NCBI GenBank assembly: GCA_951813555.1
Contig: OX638344.1
Coordinates: 2,199,076-2,263,075, forward strand
Length of the DNA: 64,000 nt
Origin: an uncultured Acidimicrobiales bacterium
GTDB taxonomy: Bacteria; Actinomycetota; Acidimicrobiia; Acidimicrobiales; Bin134
Direction: 5' to 3'
Shown: in pieces, positions 63,745 to 64,000 of the stretch
Numbering within the stretch: the first letter of the stretch is position 1
Layout of the letters: the number at the start of each line of letters is the position of its first letter
Notes under the pieces: generated by a model
What the model was told of the DNA's origin: nothing
The model's input: the letters and a program-made list of their open reading frames with translations, nothing else
The model's database searches: none
Translations under genes and position numbers: made by a program

Positions 63745-64000
63745 ATGATCATCGATGTGGACACCCACTGGGAGATCACGGGGGACTCGGCGGGGGTTGA
63801 CCCGATGAAGCCGTGGGCCGATCAGATTCCCGACAACCGGACGCATCTGTCAAACGCCATCGCCGGCGACCTGCTCCAGGTGCTGCCCCCGGAGCGCCGG
63901 CCCAGTCCGGCGGAGCTTTTGCCCAAGCTGTTTGAGCAGGCCGAAAAAGCAGGCGGGCCGGTGATCTTGCATCCCCGACACGACTCCACCGCCGCCGAGC
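63745..64000 (+). CDS. Amidohydrolase-like gene, N-terminal part (cut by window end)
   Basis: The first 85 codons are visible. MIIDVDTHWEITGDSAGVDP has the Asp-x-His of the first metal site of the amidohydrolase-2 group seen twice elsewhere in the window (42733-43899 and 56748-57953). LPKLFEQAEKAGGPVILHPR follows. The rest lies outside, so the family call rests on the N-terminus only. It is 35 bp downstream of the third propeller gene and has its own leaderless-type -10 box. Confidence 0.55.
   Translation, partial: MIIDVDTHWEITGDSAGVDPMKPWADQIPDNRTHLSNAIAGDLLQVLPPERRPSPAELLPKLFEQAEKAGGPVILHPRHDSTAAE

Overview
The window reads as the chromosome of a high-GC actinomycete, most likely an uncultured member of the Acidimicrobiia. 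Supporting signs are uniformly high GC, DUF222/HNH, DUF3151 and DUF2510 proteins, many GTG/TTG starts, ATGA/GTGA gene overlaps, and a recurring TANNNT box 6-8 nt upstream of start codons, which implies leaderless mRNAs. No rRNA, tRNA, CRISPR array or intact transposase was seen.

Region by region. 1-6.58 kb is an accessory island: a DUF222/HNH endonuclease gene, a 1251-residue secreted LRR/propeller protein, and a broken gene sharing a small Cys-Tyr-Leu domain with it. The island is bracketed by inverted copies of the 3' end of a 59-residue helical protein gene, with a third remnant inside. 6.58-10.27 kb is that small gene plus a three-subunit glycolate-oxidase operon (glcD-glcE-glcF order), divergent from a CLC chloride channel. 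12-20.4 kb is mostly housekeeping: a phosphoribosyltransferase, an RNase D-like nuclease, a rhodanese, a MobA-like protein, a flavin reductase, DUF3151, pyruvate kinase, a SirB1-like protein and a glycerophosphodiesterase. It also holds a candidate structured RNA of about 300 nt with its own promoter. 20.4-26.4 kb is glutamate synthase (gltB-gltD).

26.6-35.1 kb holds an M18 aminopeptidase, a potassium-uptake cluster (TrkA, two TrkH-like channels and a relic of another TrkA tail), 5-formyl-THF cyclo-ligase and a membrane pyrophosphatase. 35-53.7 kb is a catabolic stretch of alpha/beta hydrolases, Zn alcohol dehydrogenases, a 3-hydroxyacyl-CoA dehydrogenase, dienelactone hydrolase, SnoaL-like, amidohydrolase, MaoC-like, BKACE and FAH-family proteins and an Old Yellow Enzyme-type oxidoreductase. 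It suggests breakdown of small organic acids or ring compounds, but no single pathway can be named.

53.8-56.4 kb encodes an ABC-2 exporter. 58.0-63.7 kb is the most system-like locus: an ECF sigma factor behind a near-consensus ECF promoter, translationally coupled to a single-pass membrane protein with an external Asp-box propeller, then two lipoprotein paralogues of that external domain. The proposed logic is sigma factor, putative membrane anti-sigma factor, and duplicated surface sensors that may compete for the same signal. The window ends inside another amidohydrolase gene.
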